From: Hysterangium stoloniferum
Taxonomy: Eukaryota > Basidiomycota > Agaricomycetes > Hysterangiales > Hysterangiaceae
Assembly (NCBI GenBank): GCA_015178975.1
Contig: WHVD01000061.1
Location: 434,001 to 498,000 of the forward strand
Direction of reading: 5' to 3'
Length of the DNA: 64,000 nucleotides
In this document: positions 21,570 to 30,931 of the stretch, piece after piece
Layout of the letters: every line of letters starts with the position of its first letter
Position numbering within the stretch: the stretch's first letter is position 1
The notes under the pieces: generated by a model
The model's input: the letters and a program-made list of their open reading frames with translations, nothing else
The model's database searches: none
Told to the model about the DNA's origin: nothing
Made by a program: the position numbers and the translations under genes

Positions 21570-22822
21570 TTAATTTTCCAATTTAACATTTGATGTTTGA
21601 TTCAACTGATCAGATTGAGTTGTCAAATCTTGAACTTCAACGATTCGTCCTTTTGCAATTTGATGAGTTTTTCTTTTCGGGAAATCCCTTGCTGAATGGC
21701 CTTTTTCTCCACATAATATACATACTGTACATAATCCTTCTTTAAATCTTCTGTCTTGTTTGGCAGGAAGTAATTGTCCATCAGATCCTAAAATTGTTGA
21801 AGAAGTTTTCACTTGAGTTGAAGGCCTAAATGTTCTTGAAGTTGAAGTTGTCAGTTTTGAAGTTGAAGGTGTCATCAATTATCTTCTTTCAAATCTTCAT
21901 GGAGTCAAAACTGATTCTGTTTCATGTTGTTGTTCATTTTCTCGCATCCAATAGTAAGAATCAAGTCAAAGGGCTGCCATTCACAATTCGGCAAAACTTT
22001 CGGGCTGAACTTGAAGCTTCACTATTTCGTCCTTAACTCAATTTGGAAGTCCTTTATAAAATCATCGTCGTAAAGCAAATTCATCATATCGAGTTTGAGC
22101 AGTGAGACTTGTAAATTGAATTGAATACTTCACAACATGATGATGAGCTTTCATTCAAAGATTGTCAAGTTTTTCTTTGGCTTCTCCTTCTGCCTTGATT
22201 TCTCCAAACTGAGCATATAATTCATCTAGAAAACCAAGATAATCCACAAGAAAAGATGGAGGTGGAATCAGAGGATTTAATAGAAAAGGTTGCCACCACT
22301 CTTGAGCTTTTTTCCAAAAATACAAAGTTACCATCATAATTTTTGATTGATTGGATTTGAATGATTTTGGTCGAGATCGAAAAACCATTTTGCATTGAGC
22401 AATAAAATTCTTTAACATTGAAGGTTCTTCTCAGTAAACTCTTCGGGCTTATTCACTGTGATTTCAGGCTCCTTCAAAGACATTTGGTCCTTCAATACTT
22501 TTCTGAGCGCATCTCCGAAATGTCATAACATTGTTTCATCATCAGACGTAACAGCTTTGGGAGGCAGAGACTCGGACAAAGGCATTAAAGGAGATTCATA
22601 TTCTTCTTGAATTGGCAAGATCGGCTCTTCTTGAATTTCTTTGAGTTCTCGAACTTCTTCGGGTTCTCGAATTGAAGATATTGCAGCTCTTCTAGTTTTG
22701 GTTAAAGGAGAAACTGGAATTCGCGATGACCGAATAACTCTCAGTGAAGGAATGGGGGCTATGGATTGAAGTGCTGTAGTACTTGATGCTTTGGTAGTCT
22801 TGGATTGCATCCTGGGCTTCAT
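21570..22822 (-). pseudogene. Element G gag
   Basis: It starts at 22822 (MKPRMQSKTTK), 25 nt inside the 5' LTR. The capsid-like region includes YFWKKAQEWWQPF and FLDELYAQFGEI. The C-terminal zinc knuckle reads CILCGEKGHSARDF, so the last Cys is replaced by Phe; the G2 copy keeps C there (GHLARNC). Several stops and frameshifts occur between 22520 and 21880. Confidence 0.82.
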
Positions 22823-22846
22823 CAACAGTTGATAGTCGAAATATAC

Positions 22847-23277
22847 TGTCACGAATCGATTATTCTTCAATAAAGTCGAATAATATTCTACTGATTGAAC
22901 TTGAAAGCCTCGTTCGACGAAGTATATATTTGCCCTGTCGATGAAGTAAGAGGCTATTACCAGTCGCAAGAACTCACGGAAGTATTTGTCGAAGAAGTTA
23001 CAACAAGTTAGATTATTAATATCACTAATTTACAAATATTTTGACTGACTTCCCTTGTTTCTTTTGTGGCCCTTTTATGTTTTTCTTCATATTGTTATAA
23101 CTATACTATGATCTAATAATGAAATTATTTGTGACGTTGAAATGAGACATATCGAAAGAGATTCAATGTTGTTGAATAATGTTCAGTTTTGTCAAGTTGA
23201 ATTCGATGAGTCGAAAAGTTGTCAAATATTACCTTTGAATGTTTGTGACAATATTGTGACTTGTGACAGTTGTGACA
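22847..23277 (-). repeat. 5' LTR of element G
   Basis: 431 bp. The minus-strand reading ends GATTCGTGACA and is followed by GTATATTTCGAC, the likely primer-binding region. The G element TSD CCCTG follows at 23278-23282. Confidence 0.92.
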
Positions 23278-23282
23278 CCCTG

Positions 23283-23526
23283 GTTGGTTGAGCTAAGTGT
23301 TGAACTTCATCTCTATCATACTATTTGCTCTGTTTGAAATACTGGAGCACCCTAACAGTTTATACAAGGGTGCAACACATAAGTTGAAGCCAAGCTCCAC
23401 TATGATTATAGTGTTGGACCTCCTCAATAATATGATCTCTACCCTCAGCCCCCCAATTAGCTCATTTCCAATCATCAGATCTCTGACTTAGAGCCATCCT
23501 TCTCCCTTTCAGCTTAGATCTTAACA
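23283..23526 (+). repeat. Family H LTR, right part
   Basis: It continues the H LTR begun at 2502, now after element G, and ends CTTAACA. It contains the CAAC-loop-GTTG form of the conserved hairpin at about 23367-23395. Confidence 0.8.
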
Positions 23527-23581
23527 GCAGTATTTTCAAACTTAAGCTCATGAACTGTTACCTTCTAACAATGGACCCTTC

Positions 23582-25066
23582 TGTTAAGATCTAAGCTAAA
23601 AGGGGGGAAAAGGCTCTATGTAAGTCAGAATGATTGGAAAAGAGCTAATCAGGGGGCTGATGATAGAGATCATACTAGTTGAGAGGTCCAACTCTATAAA
23701 TGTAGTGGAGCTTGGCTTCAACTTATATGTTGTGCCCTCATACAAACTGTTAGGATGCTCTGGTATTTCAAACAGAGTGGATAGTACAATAGAGATGAAG
23801 TTCAACACTTAGCTCAATCAGCTGGGGGGCCAAAATACTAGAGTCATGAAGTAAGAGTTTGCAGCTTGCCATGAATGTTGTTGAGGGTATTGAGAAGGGA
23901 GGAAAGGGACTGGGTGTTATGACTGTGTTGCAACCTGAAGATAACTGACGATGCTATCACCTCAAGTTATCATCATGTCTTCATATCAGCCACTGTCCGT
24001 AAACCCGACACTGACATACACCCTCACAGTGATCAAACCCCACTACAGCCCCTGTCAAATTATACTTGTACTACATATCTGGTTATACTTTGATATGTCC
24101 CTTTATCCTTTGATGATCTGTTTATTCTATGTCTCACCTATGCTGTATATACTGTGGACTGTTTCCTTTTTCATAGTTATCACCCTTGGTTATTCACAGC
24201 CTCTGACTTTATCATAACCTTCCTGTTCTTGGTCAAGTTTATTTGTCATTGGTATTTCCACTCTTCCCTTAGTTAGTATTTTCTAGACACCGATAACTTG
24301 TATATAAACCCATTGTAATGTAGCTACTAAGCAATCAGAATATTGACTTAGATACACCTCTAGTCTCTGACTCTGCTATCTGTTCATGACCTCCACATTC
24401 CGATGCCATCCAATTTCATGACCTCTGCATTCTGATGCCATCCAATTTCACGACCCAACTACATTTACAACTTCAACTTCAATATTCATCACTTCAGTTT
24501 CCGACTGTTTGCATATGGCTCAGTTTCTGATTGCTGAGTATTACCCTATATGTTTGAAATTTATGGACATTCAATAGTACCTTTGTGAGGGTGCAACACA
24601 TAAGCTGAAGCCAAGTCCTTCCATTCAGTCCCCATCAGTTCCCCAAACCTCCCATTCCAGTTCTTAACACTGGGAACTAATAGAGGTAATCTAAGTCAAT
24701 TTTTGAACTAAAGAACTGTAGCATACATACATGAAGAAGATTTATACTATGATGAGATGGATGACTGGAGGGCTGATCAAGGAAGTGAAGGGTAAAGTGG
24801 ATCATGAGAAGTCGATGACACAGTGGGGAGACTAAAATGTAATATACTAAACAATGTAAAAAGGGGTCTGAGGTGGCAAGTGATGTGTAAAAGGGGAGAA
24901 TGGTGATGGGAGAGCAAATGGGATGGGGATGGAATAGAAAACCAAAGGTTAACTACTATAACAAAACAGGTGTCAGGGGGTGCCATGAGTGGTAATACTT
25001 AGGGTGGGGGTTCTGACAGTGAGTTGATGGTGGGTTTTGGGCTTAAAACAGGTGTAACCCATAACT
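23582..25066 (-). repeat. Family H LTR, inverted copy with nested A LTR
   Basis: The reverse complement matches H (TGTTAAGATCTAAGC is its 3' end). Only 55 bp separate it from the plus-oriented H end, forming an inverted pair. A family A LTR at 23915-24669 is inserted. I could not match a TSD, and the right end near 25066 is approximate. Confidence 0.7.
23915..24669 (+). repeat. Family A solo LTR
   Basis: 755 bp, TGTTATGAC...CTTAACA, with TSD CTGGG at 23910-23914 and 24670-24674. The hairpin motif is at about 24590-24620, here with one mismatch in the stem. Confidence 0.93.
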
Positions 25067-25463
25067 GTGTTCAAGCTTACTAATGCTGACAGACAGCCTC
25101 AGGTGATTGCGAGATAAGTATCGGCAGGCTAACAGACCTTAGGTCGAGCGTTAATTAAGGTTTTAGACAGCTACTGTGACGCATTTGGTCTGTTGCCATA
25201 CTCAGCACACACTGGTGTAACGATGGTATTTTTGCAAATAACAACAACGGAACAAACAACAGCGGGTGTCTAAGTAAAGCAAATGCAAATCACTTGGCAC
25301 CCAGACCGACCTGCGGTACGACAAGTGGTGGAAAAAGAATAAGCATGAATAGACATAACTTCACAAATAATGAGATAGTATAGCGATCAAGCCTGAACAT
25401 TCGCGCTGGTGATATATATTAGTAAAGAAACGGGGGATGGCGGGCAGAGGAAAGTTAAAAAAC
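25067..25463. other. Intergenic / 3' flank of the CAP gene
   Basis: No LTR similarity and no convincing ORF. Base composition is more even than in the repeats. It probably holds the 3' untranslated region of the minus-strand CAP gene and the left border of the host island. Confidence 0.5.
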
Positions 25464-26672
25464 TCACTCAAACTCGCCAAGAACGTTGCCTTGTGGGGAA
25501 TACTCGCAAGTATAAAAGTGTGCAAGCTGCGGAGAGATTAGTCTAGGAGAGGTGAGAAGCTGAAAGGGAGAGAAGATACACACCCCAAAGCTAGAATCGA
25601 AGATTCCATTGCAGTTCTTCAATGCGCAACCAACTTCCTTGGTCCCCTTCCACACTACCTGGGTGAAGTGCGATGGAACTGGGTTGTTCGAATTGTACTC
25701 CGCTAAAAAGCAAAAGGCGAAAATCAGATTGAATCCAAAGAAGTAGTGTAGAAACTGCTCACAAGCTTCCCCAGTCCAACTTGCTATTGCCTCTTTGATG
25801 CCATAGCCATCACCCGTACCCGCCGCCAAATTCTCACCAAACGGCCCCAAAGTTCCCCCGCTGTGTTTGAAAACACAGCCATCCACCCATTGCTGTGCCT
25901 TGGCAGCCAAAGACTGAGAGTAGGTGAGTGGCGAAGCACCATGAGCAGCGCGGGCAGCATTGTGTGTGGATAGGTACAATGCAATGTCACCGGGAGACGT
26001 TGCGCCGGAAGTGTTGCCTGATCCGTCGCCGGAAGGCGTAACTGTAGACAGAGAGGAAGGGGAGGAAGACTTCTGGGGTTGAGGGGCTTGTGGTGGCGGC
26101 GGATTAGAAGAGGCTGGGGCAGGTGGCGGATGAGAAGGTGTTGGCGGCTGCGGTGGTGGATCAAAAGATGCTGGGGTAGGTGGCGGATGAGAATGTGTTG
26201 GTGGCTGCGGTGGTGGATCAAAAGATGCTGGGGCAGGTGGCGAATGAGAAGGCGTTGGGGCGCGTAAGGGATCGAGTGTTGAGTTGCGGGGTATATCAGA
26301 AGATGTTGGAAGAGAGAGGGCATCAGGGCTCTTGGAGTATGACCACGATGTGGCGGACGAGGGGGTGTATGATGATGGGTTCACTGACGATGGTTCGTTC
26401 ACCTGACCTACGGGTGTTCCCACTACTGTTCCTCCTACAGGCTCTGAATTTGGTGCTAACGCTGCCGCTGCCTCGAGCTCATTGGCCTTGGAGTCCATTA
26501 CGAGTCCCCATGGGTCTTTTGGAAACGCAAAGCCAGGCCATCCGCGATCCTCACGAAAGCCTGCGATTGAAGCGGCACGCTTTGCATGTCCCCTTCTCTC
26601 AGAAATTCCTACTGCATGTCCACCTGGGACGAGGGCAATAAAAACGGAGGCAGCGATGAAGAATTTTGTCAT
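25464..26672 (-). CDS. Secreted CAP/PR-1-like protein with proline-rich linker
   Basis: The start chosen (26672) gives a signal peptide MTKFFIAASVFIALVPGGHA; an upstream in-frame ATG at 26756 would bury it. A basic HAKR site follows. Residues about 120-220 are a Ser/Pro-rich linker with three tandem repeats of about 19 residues (SHPPPAPASFD-like). The C-terminal CAP domain shows HNAAR, HSGG...GENLA, HFTQVVWKG and FYTCEYSPQGN, which carry the conserved His/Glu residues and cysteines. Two introns are inferred. One is 60 nt (GTGAGC...TTTTAG, branch CTGAT) after GEA, joining to EYNSNNP. The other is 57 nt (GTGTGT...CCGCAG, branch CTAAT) after SSFG. Both are multiples of three and lack stops, so the frame reads through. 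The spliced product is about 363 residues. Fungal family members are secreted, and some bind sterols or fatty acids or take part in host interaction; the specific role here is unknown. Confidence 0.88.
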   Translation of the reverse strand: MTKFFIAASVFIALVPGGHAVGISERRGHAKRAASIAGFREDRGWPGFAFPKDPWGLVMDSKANELEAAAALAPNSEPVGGTVVGTPVGQVNEPSSVNPSSYTPSSATSWSYSKSPDALSLPTSSDIPRNSTLDPLRAPTPSHSPPAPASFDPPPQPPTHSHPPPTPASFDPPPQPPTPSHPPPAPASSNPPPPQAPQPQKSSSPSSLSTVTPSGDGSGNTSGATSPGDIALYLSTHNAARAAHGASPLTYSQSLAAKAQQWVDGCVFKHSGGTLGPFGENLAAGTGDGYGIKEAIASWTGEACEQFLHYFFGFNLIFAFCFLAEYNSNNPVPSHFTQVVWKGTKEVGCALKNCNGIFDSSFGVCIFSPFQLLTSPRLISPQLAHFYTCEYSPQGNVLGEFE

Positions 26673-26918
26673 TGTGAATGAGTGGTATGTAAAGAATGAA
26701 AATAGAATGAAAATAACTATTCCCGGAGGGAAAAGGTAGAAGACGAATGGAAACAAGAGGCGATAGGCCAGGATTGTTCAGATAAAATAATAATAGTACA
26801 TAATAGTGATGATAGTAACAACATAGCTGTTCTTGGGCGTCTGTTTACTTGCGACGACCCTGACCTGTCATTGAGATCCCGTGATCGATCACACACTACT
26901 TCAGTGTCGTCAGACTCA
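26673..26918. promoter_or_regulatory. Divergent intergenic region between two host-like genes
   Basis: 246 bp separate the CAP gene start (minus) from the start of the small gene at 26919 (plus), so both promoters probably lie here. No clear TATA box or named operator was identified. An AT-rich stretch is at about 26780-26815. Confidence 0.4.
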
Positions 26919-27254
26919 ATGACCACACACCCGCCGCAATACATCCTTCTCTCTCATTCCAATCTTTCATCAACAACTTTAAATCCCTCAACAACCCTAT
27001 CCCACCCTGTTACAATCCAATACCACTTTCGTGACGACCAGCCTCTTCCCATACCAGACAATCACAAGCATGTGCTTGTCATGGACTACGACCCAGCATC
27101 ACCAGAGAATGTCCGTGTACAGAGTCTCTCACCCGCACTTGCTGTCGCCGGTGTAAGGGTGGCTGAAGCCCCTGGCGCAGACGATGAGCATCCGAACAAC
27201 TCCAAGATGTACGTTATTGAGACCCTCGCGCATCAGAAAGGCGATAGAGAGTGA
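26919..27254 (+). CDS. Small conserved-looking fungal protein
   Basis: 111 residues from the ATG at 26919 (MTTHPPQYILLSH); an in-frame ATG at 26871 would add 16 residues. Features are an HPVTIQYHFRDD segment, HVLVMDYDP, SLSPALAVAGVRVAEAPGA and MYVIET near the C-terminus. I have a general impression that small fungal proteins with this YHY-DD / DYDP / LAV-GV-V-EAPGA / MY-IET order are widespread and uncharacterised, but I cannot name a family. No signal peptide, membrane segment or zinc motif. It is acidic near the end. No intron is needed. It is transcribed divergently from the CAP gene. Sequence quality (no stops, balanced codon use) supports a real gene. Confidence 0.65.
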   Translation: MTTHPPQYILLSHSNLSSTTLNPSTTLSHPVTIQYHFRDDQPLPIPDNHKHVLVMDYDPASPENVRVQSLSPALAVAGVRVAEAPGADDEHPNNSKMYVIETLAHQKGDRE

Positions 27255-28135
27255 GACGCGTTAAAGCACTATCAACTGAAGTGAATGCATGGCTCACGTC
27301 GTGTCTTTTGATTAGCACACCAATTGAGGATATCCCGCCTGTCGTCTCCCTCACAAGCTTCAAGCAGCGGTATGCGGCCATCTTCTTTGGCCCATTTTTT
27401 CTGTCTGACATGTTTCAGAAACGCCCTCCTCCGGAAAGCACTAGAGTTTCCTCTCCCTTCTGCGCCCTCTTCACAAGCACCGCCTACAGGTTCCCCGCGC
27501 CCATCTCCGTCGACTCTTCCGGTTACATAAATTGCCCATACCCCACTGTATTATTCACATCTGATCATGAATGCTCACAGTCTTGTGTCAAACCATTGCT
27601 ATAATCAGACTTCCAATGTATTCCTTCTATTTCTCCTTGTCGTGACACGCCGTCACATTGAGATCCCTCTGTCCGAAAAACATGCGTAAATATTTATTGG
27701 GAGAATGTAGAATGTTCCGTACTAGGGATTCCATGAACTTAGACGGCATCACGTCACCTCCCTCTGCCGCGCCAAGTCCCTGGGGTATATGCATGGTCCT
27801 CTAGTTTCGGAATTATTATTTTTTAGCTCACAATGATATTTGTGTTAGTTCTTGCTGATACATTAACAGGCTTATTCCCCTAGAGTTCTGAACATGGCTG
27901 CATACATCAGGAAATTGGACCATGGTGTCTAAGTGTTGGAAATGGTGATGAAACAACCATCTCTCTTTCTACCAAATACTTGAAAATGCATATTGTAGAC
28001 CATGCTTAGTGAGGCTGATGCATGATTTAGCCTATGTACATCTAAACTATGTGATGATCCATTCCTAGAAACTCCTTGGAGTATTTTCTAGGTATATTAT
28101 CAATTTCAGAATCATATTCTGGACTGGAGGATAAT
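27255..28135. other. Intergenic, no clear feature
   Basis: 881 bp between the small host-like gene and a MITE. Short ORFs at 27214-27604 on both strands overlap each other and have no recognisable domain. The right half is AT-rich and may be old transposon sequence. Confidence 0.5.
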
Positions 28136-29496
28136 CAAAAACTTTAAAAAAATATTTATCCAATTAAGTATATATGTTTATATTGTTTGACATAAATTAA
28201 TATATCATCAAATCCAGTCTATCAGGCAATACTCTGAAGAATGGGGAAATATTAATACTTACATATTCTGCATCTAACAAAAGTTAGTCAAACAATAATC
28301 TGTAGATTATCCTTTTGGAATAAATTCCACAATGTGGATTGGGAGGTCAGATAGTTCTGGCTAACTTTCTAAATCAAATAAATGTAAATTATATTAACTA
28401 TATGTTAAGAACTAGAAACTGACTGATGTCGGTTGGCTGACAGGGACCGATCAGAAGGACTTGGCTTCAGCTTATGTGCTGCGCCCTCACAAATGTCCGT
28501 TGAGTGTCCTTAAATTTCGGGCGGGCGAAGACTAATCCTAACGAGTTCCTTTCGGCGAGATACCGATCAGGACCGAAGGTTAAGTCGAGTGTTGGGCCAA
28601 GGGTTGGTGACCGAGAGTGGATGAGTGCATGCGAAAGCGGATGAGGGGATTCTTAGTACAAGACTGCTAGAGGCGTAAGAGGGTATTCTGAGTCGATATT
28701 CTGATTGCCTAGTAACTACAACTACAGTGGGTTCATATACAAGTATCAGGCGTCTATAAAATACTAATGGGGAGAAGGGCGGAAAATGGTATTAACAATA
28801 AGCTTGACTAGGAACGGGAAGTTTATGATTAGTTCAGAGGCCGATGATAACCGAGAGTGGAATTACAGTAAAAGGAAATAGTTCGAGGGTTACAACTATA
28901 TATAGACATATGTGAAACGTAGGATAGAGTGGATCATCATAATAAAAGGGACGTATCAAAAGTTTAACCAGATAGTACAAGTATATTTTGATGTGGGCGT
29001 AAATGGAGTTTGATCACCGCGAAAGCATACATCAGCATCAGGGGTGATGGTTTCTGATGTGGTGACTTGAGCAATAACTTGAATCGTCAATAGGTGGCAA
29101 TAACCTCGGGGCTGAACGGCTGCGACACGGTCGTAACACTATATCTGAAAGTTCACATATATGTAATCAAGAGAATACATCTTATCCCAAAGATTAAGTC
29201 ATAACCCAAATAATCTTGTTTAACCATGACATTTGTGGATATTTTAAAAGTCACACAGATACCAGAGAATACATACATACTATCCCAAAGATTAGGTAAC
29301 AACCCAGATAATCTTGTTTAACTATGTCATTTGTGTGCATTTTGAAAGAGTATACAAGTCTTAAAGATAAAATTTTGGTATAATGAAATATAAACTCATA
29401 GGATATATAATCATAGCCAGAAGGAATAATCTCACTTAAAAATGTGGGAGTCTTTCAGTAAAATTTTGGATATTGGAGAAATTATGACTATCCTCC
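28136..29496. mobile_element. MITE-like element, split by a family A LTR
   Basis: Terminal inverted repeats start GGAGGATAATCA (left) and, as reverse complement on the right, GGAGGATAGTCA. They are flanked by the 3-bp direct repeat ACT (28133-28135 and 29497-29499). It is AT-rich and non-coding. It is homologous, in inverted orientation, to 36786-37328. Without the A insertion it is about 620 bp. Superfamily unknown; a 3-bp TSD is compatible with PIF/Harbinger or CACTA groups. Confidence 0.75.
28403..29138 (-). repeat. Family A solo LTR
   Basis: 736 bp, TSD CTATA at 28398-28402 and 29139-29143. Inserted in the MITE. The hairpin motif is at about 28458-28485. Confidence 0.95.
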
Positions 29497-29598
29497 ACTT
29501 GTTAGGATCCCAATCAGATCCCAATCATTCAGCCCTCAACAACCTTGTTTTACTCCACCCTCCAGCATCCCACCATTGGTACCCCCAACCATGGTGTC

Positions 29599-30099
29599 TG
29601 TCATGATTGTCACTGTCACAACACTGTCACAAAATATTTAAGATAACCTTTGACAATCATTTGACTCATCTTCAAACCAAAACTTTGACTCAACTACTAT
29701 TTGATATCTTTGACACTCTCAAAAAACATTTGACAAACATTCAACTTGTCTCATTTCGATGTCATATATGATTGTATTTTAAGGTCATAGTATAATCATA
29801 GTCAAATATGTAAATAAAAGCATAAAAGGGCAACAATAAGAGTGAAGAGAGTCAGTCAAAAAATCTCTCCATTGTACATTAGTTGTCTGTATTATTAATC
29901 TAGTCTTGATCTTCTCTTTCATAATCATCATAACCCTTTGACATATTTATGTATCTGTGAGCATTCATGACTGGTATTAGCCTCTTACTTCATCAATAGG
30001 ACAAATCAATACTTCATCAAATGAGGCTTCAGTATTTGGTATAGTAAAGTGTATTTCAATTAATATTTGACTTTATTGAAGAAAATCCATTTTGTGTCA
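29599..30099 (+). repeat. 5' LTR of G2
   Basis: It ends TTGTGTCA at 30099, followed by GTATTTTCTGAC, the same 12 nt that follow the 5' LTR of element M. The start is uncertain (29595 or 29599). It is rich in TTTGACAATC-type repeats, like the G LTR. Confidence 0.7.
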
Positions 30100-30179
30100 G
30101 TATTTTCTGACTATCAACCGTTGATGAAGCCCAGGATGTGATCCGAGACTGTAAAAGAGTTGAATACTATGGTACTTTA

Positions 30180-30923
30180 TGTTAAGAACTGAAAACTGAC
30201 TAAAATCAGTTGGCCAACAGGGACCGATCGGAAGGACTTGGCTTCAGCTTATGTGCTGCGCCCTTGCAGTTATCCGTTGGGTGTCCTTAAATTTTGGGTG
30301 GACGAAGACTAGTCCCAATGAACACCTCTCGGTGAAAACTACTGATCAGAATCGAGGGATAAGTCGAGTGTCAGGCCAAGGGGTCGGGGACCAAAAGGGG
30401 GCAAGCGCACGCGAAGGTGGATAGTGGAATTCTTAGTATGAGATTACTATAGACGTAAGAGGGTGTTCTGAGTCGATATTCTCATTGCCTCGTAACTACA
30501 ACTACAGCGGGTTTATATACAAGTATCAGGCATCTAGAAAATACTAACTAGGAGAAGGGCAGAAAACAGTATTAACAATAAGCTTGACTAGGAATGGGAA
30601 GTTTATGATTAGTTCGGAGGCCATGAGATAACCGAGAGCGGAATTACGGTAAAAGGAAATAGTTCGAGGGTTACAAGTATATATAGACATATGTGAAACA
30701 TAGGATAAAATGGATCATTGTAATAAAAAGGGACGTATCAAAGTTTAACCAGATAGTACGAGTATATTTTGACATGGGCATAAACGGAGTTTGATCACTG
30801 CAGAAGCATACGTCAGCTTTGGGAGGCCGATGGTTTCCGATGTGGTGACTTGAACAGTAACTTGAATCGTCGATAGGTGGCAATAACCTCGGGGACCGAT
30901 AGGGTTGTGACACGGTCATAACA
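30180..30923 (-). repeat. Family A solo LTR
   Basis: 744 bp, TSD CTTTA at 30175-30179 and 30924-30928. Inserted in the leader of G2. The hairpin motif is at about 30236-30262. Confidence 0.95.
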
Positions 30924-30931
30924 CTTTAATC

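Larger units (their letters stand above)
2997..23277 (-). mobile_element. Ty3/gypsy element G, host of nested F1 and F2
   Basis: LTRs of 423 and 431 bp (2997-3419 and 22847-23277) share the TGTCAC...TGTGACA form. They are flanked by CCCTG at 2992-2996 and 23278-23282. Internal order on the minus strand is gag, aspartic protease, RT, RNase H, integrase and chromodomain-like tail, then an oppositely oriented zinc-cluster ORF before the 3' LTR. A polypurine tract AAGGGGAGGATAC abuts the 3' LTR. Element F1 (with F2 inside it) splits the RNase H region with TSD GTTGC, and a solo LTR splits the RT. The reading frames are broken, so the copy is dead. Confidence 0.9.

Noticed and set aside
27214-27604. 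ORFs overlapping downstream of the small host-like gene on both strands
   Set aside because: They overlap each other, have no recognisable motif, and probably lie in untranslated or intergenic DNA.
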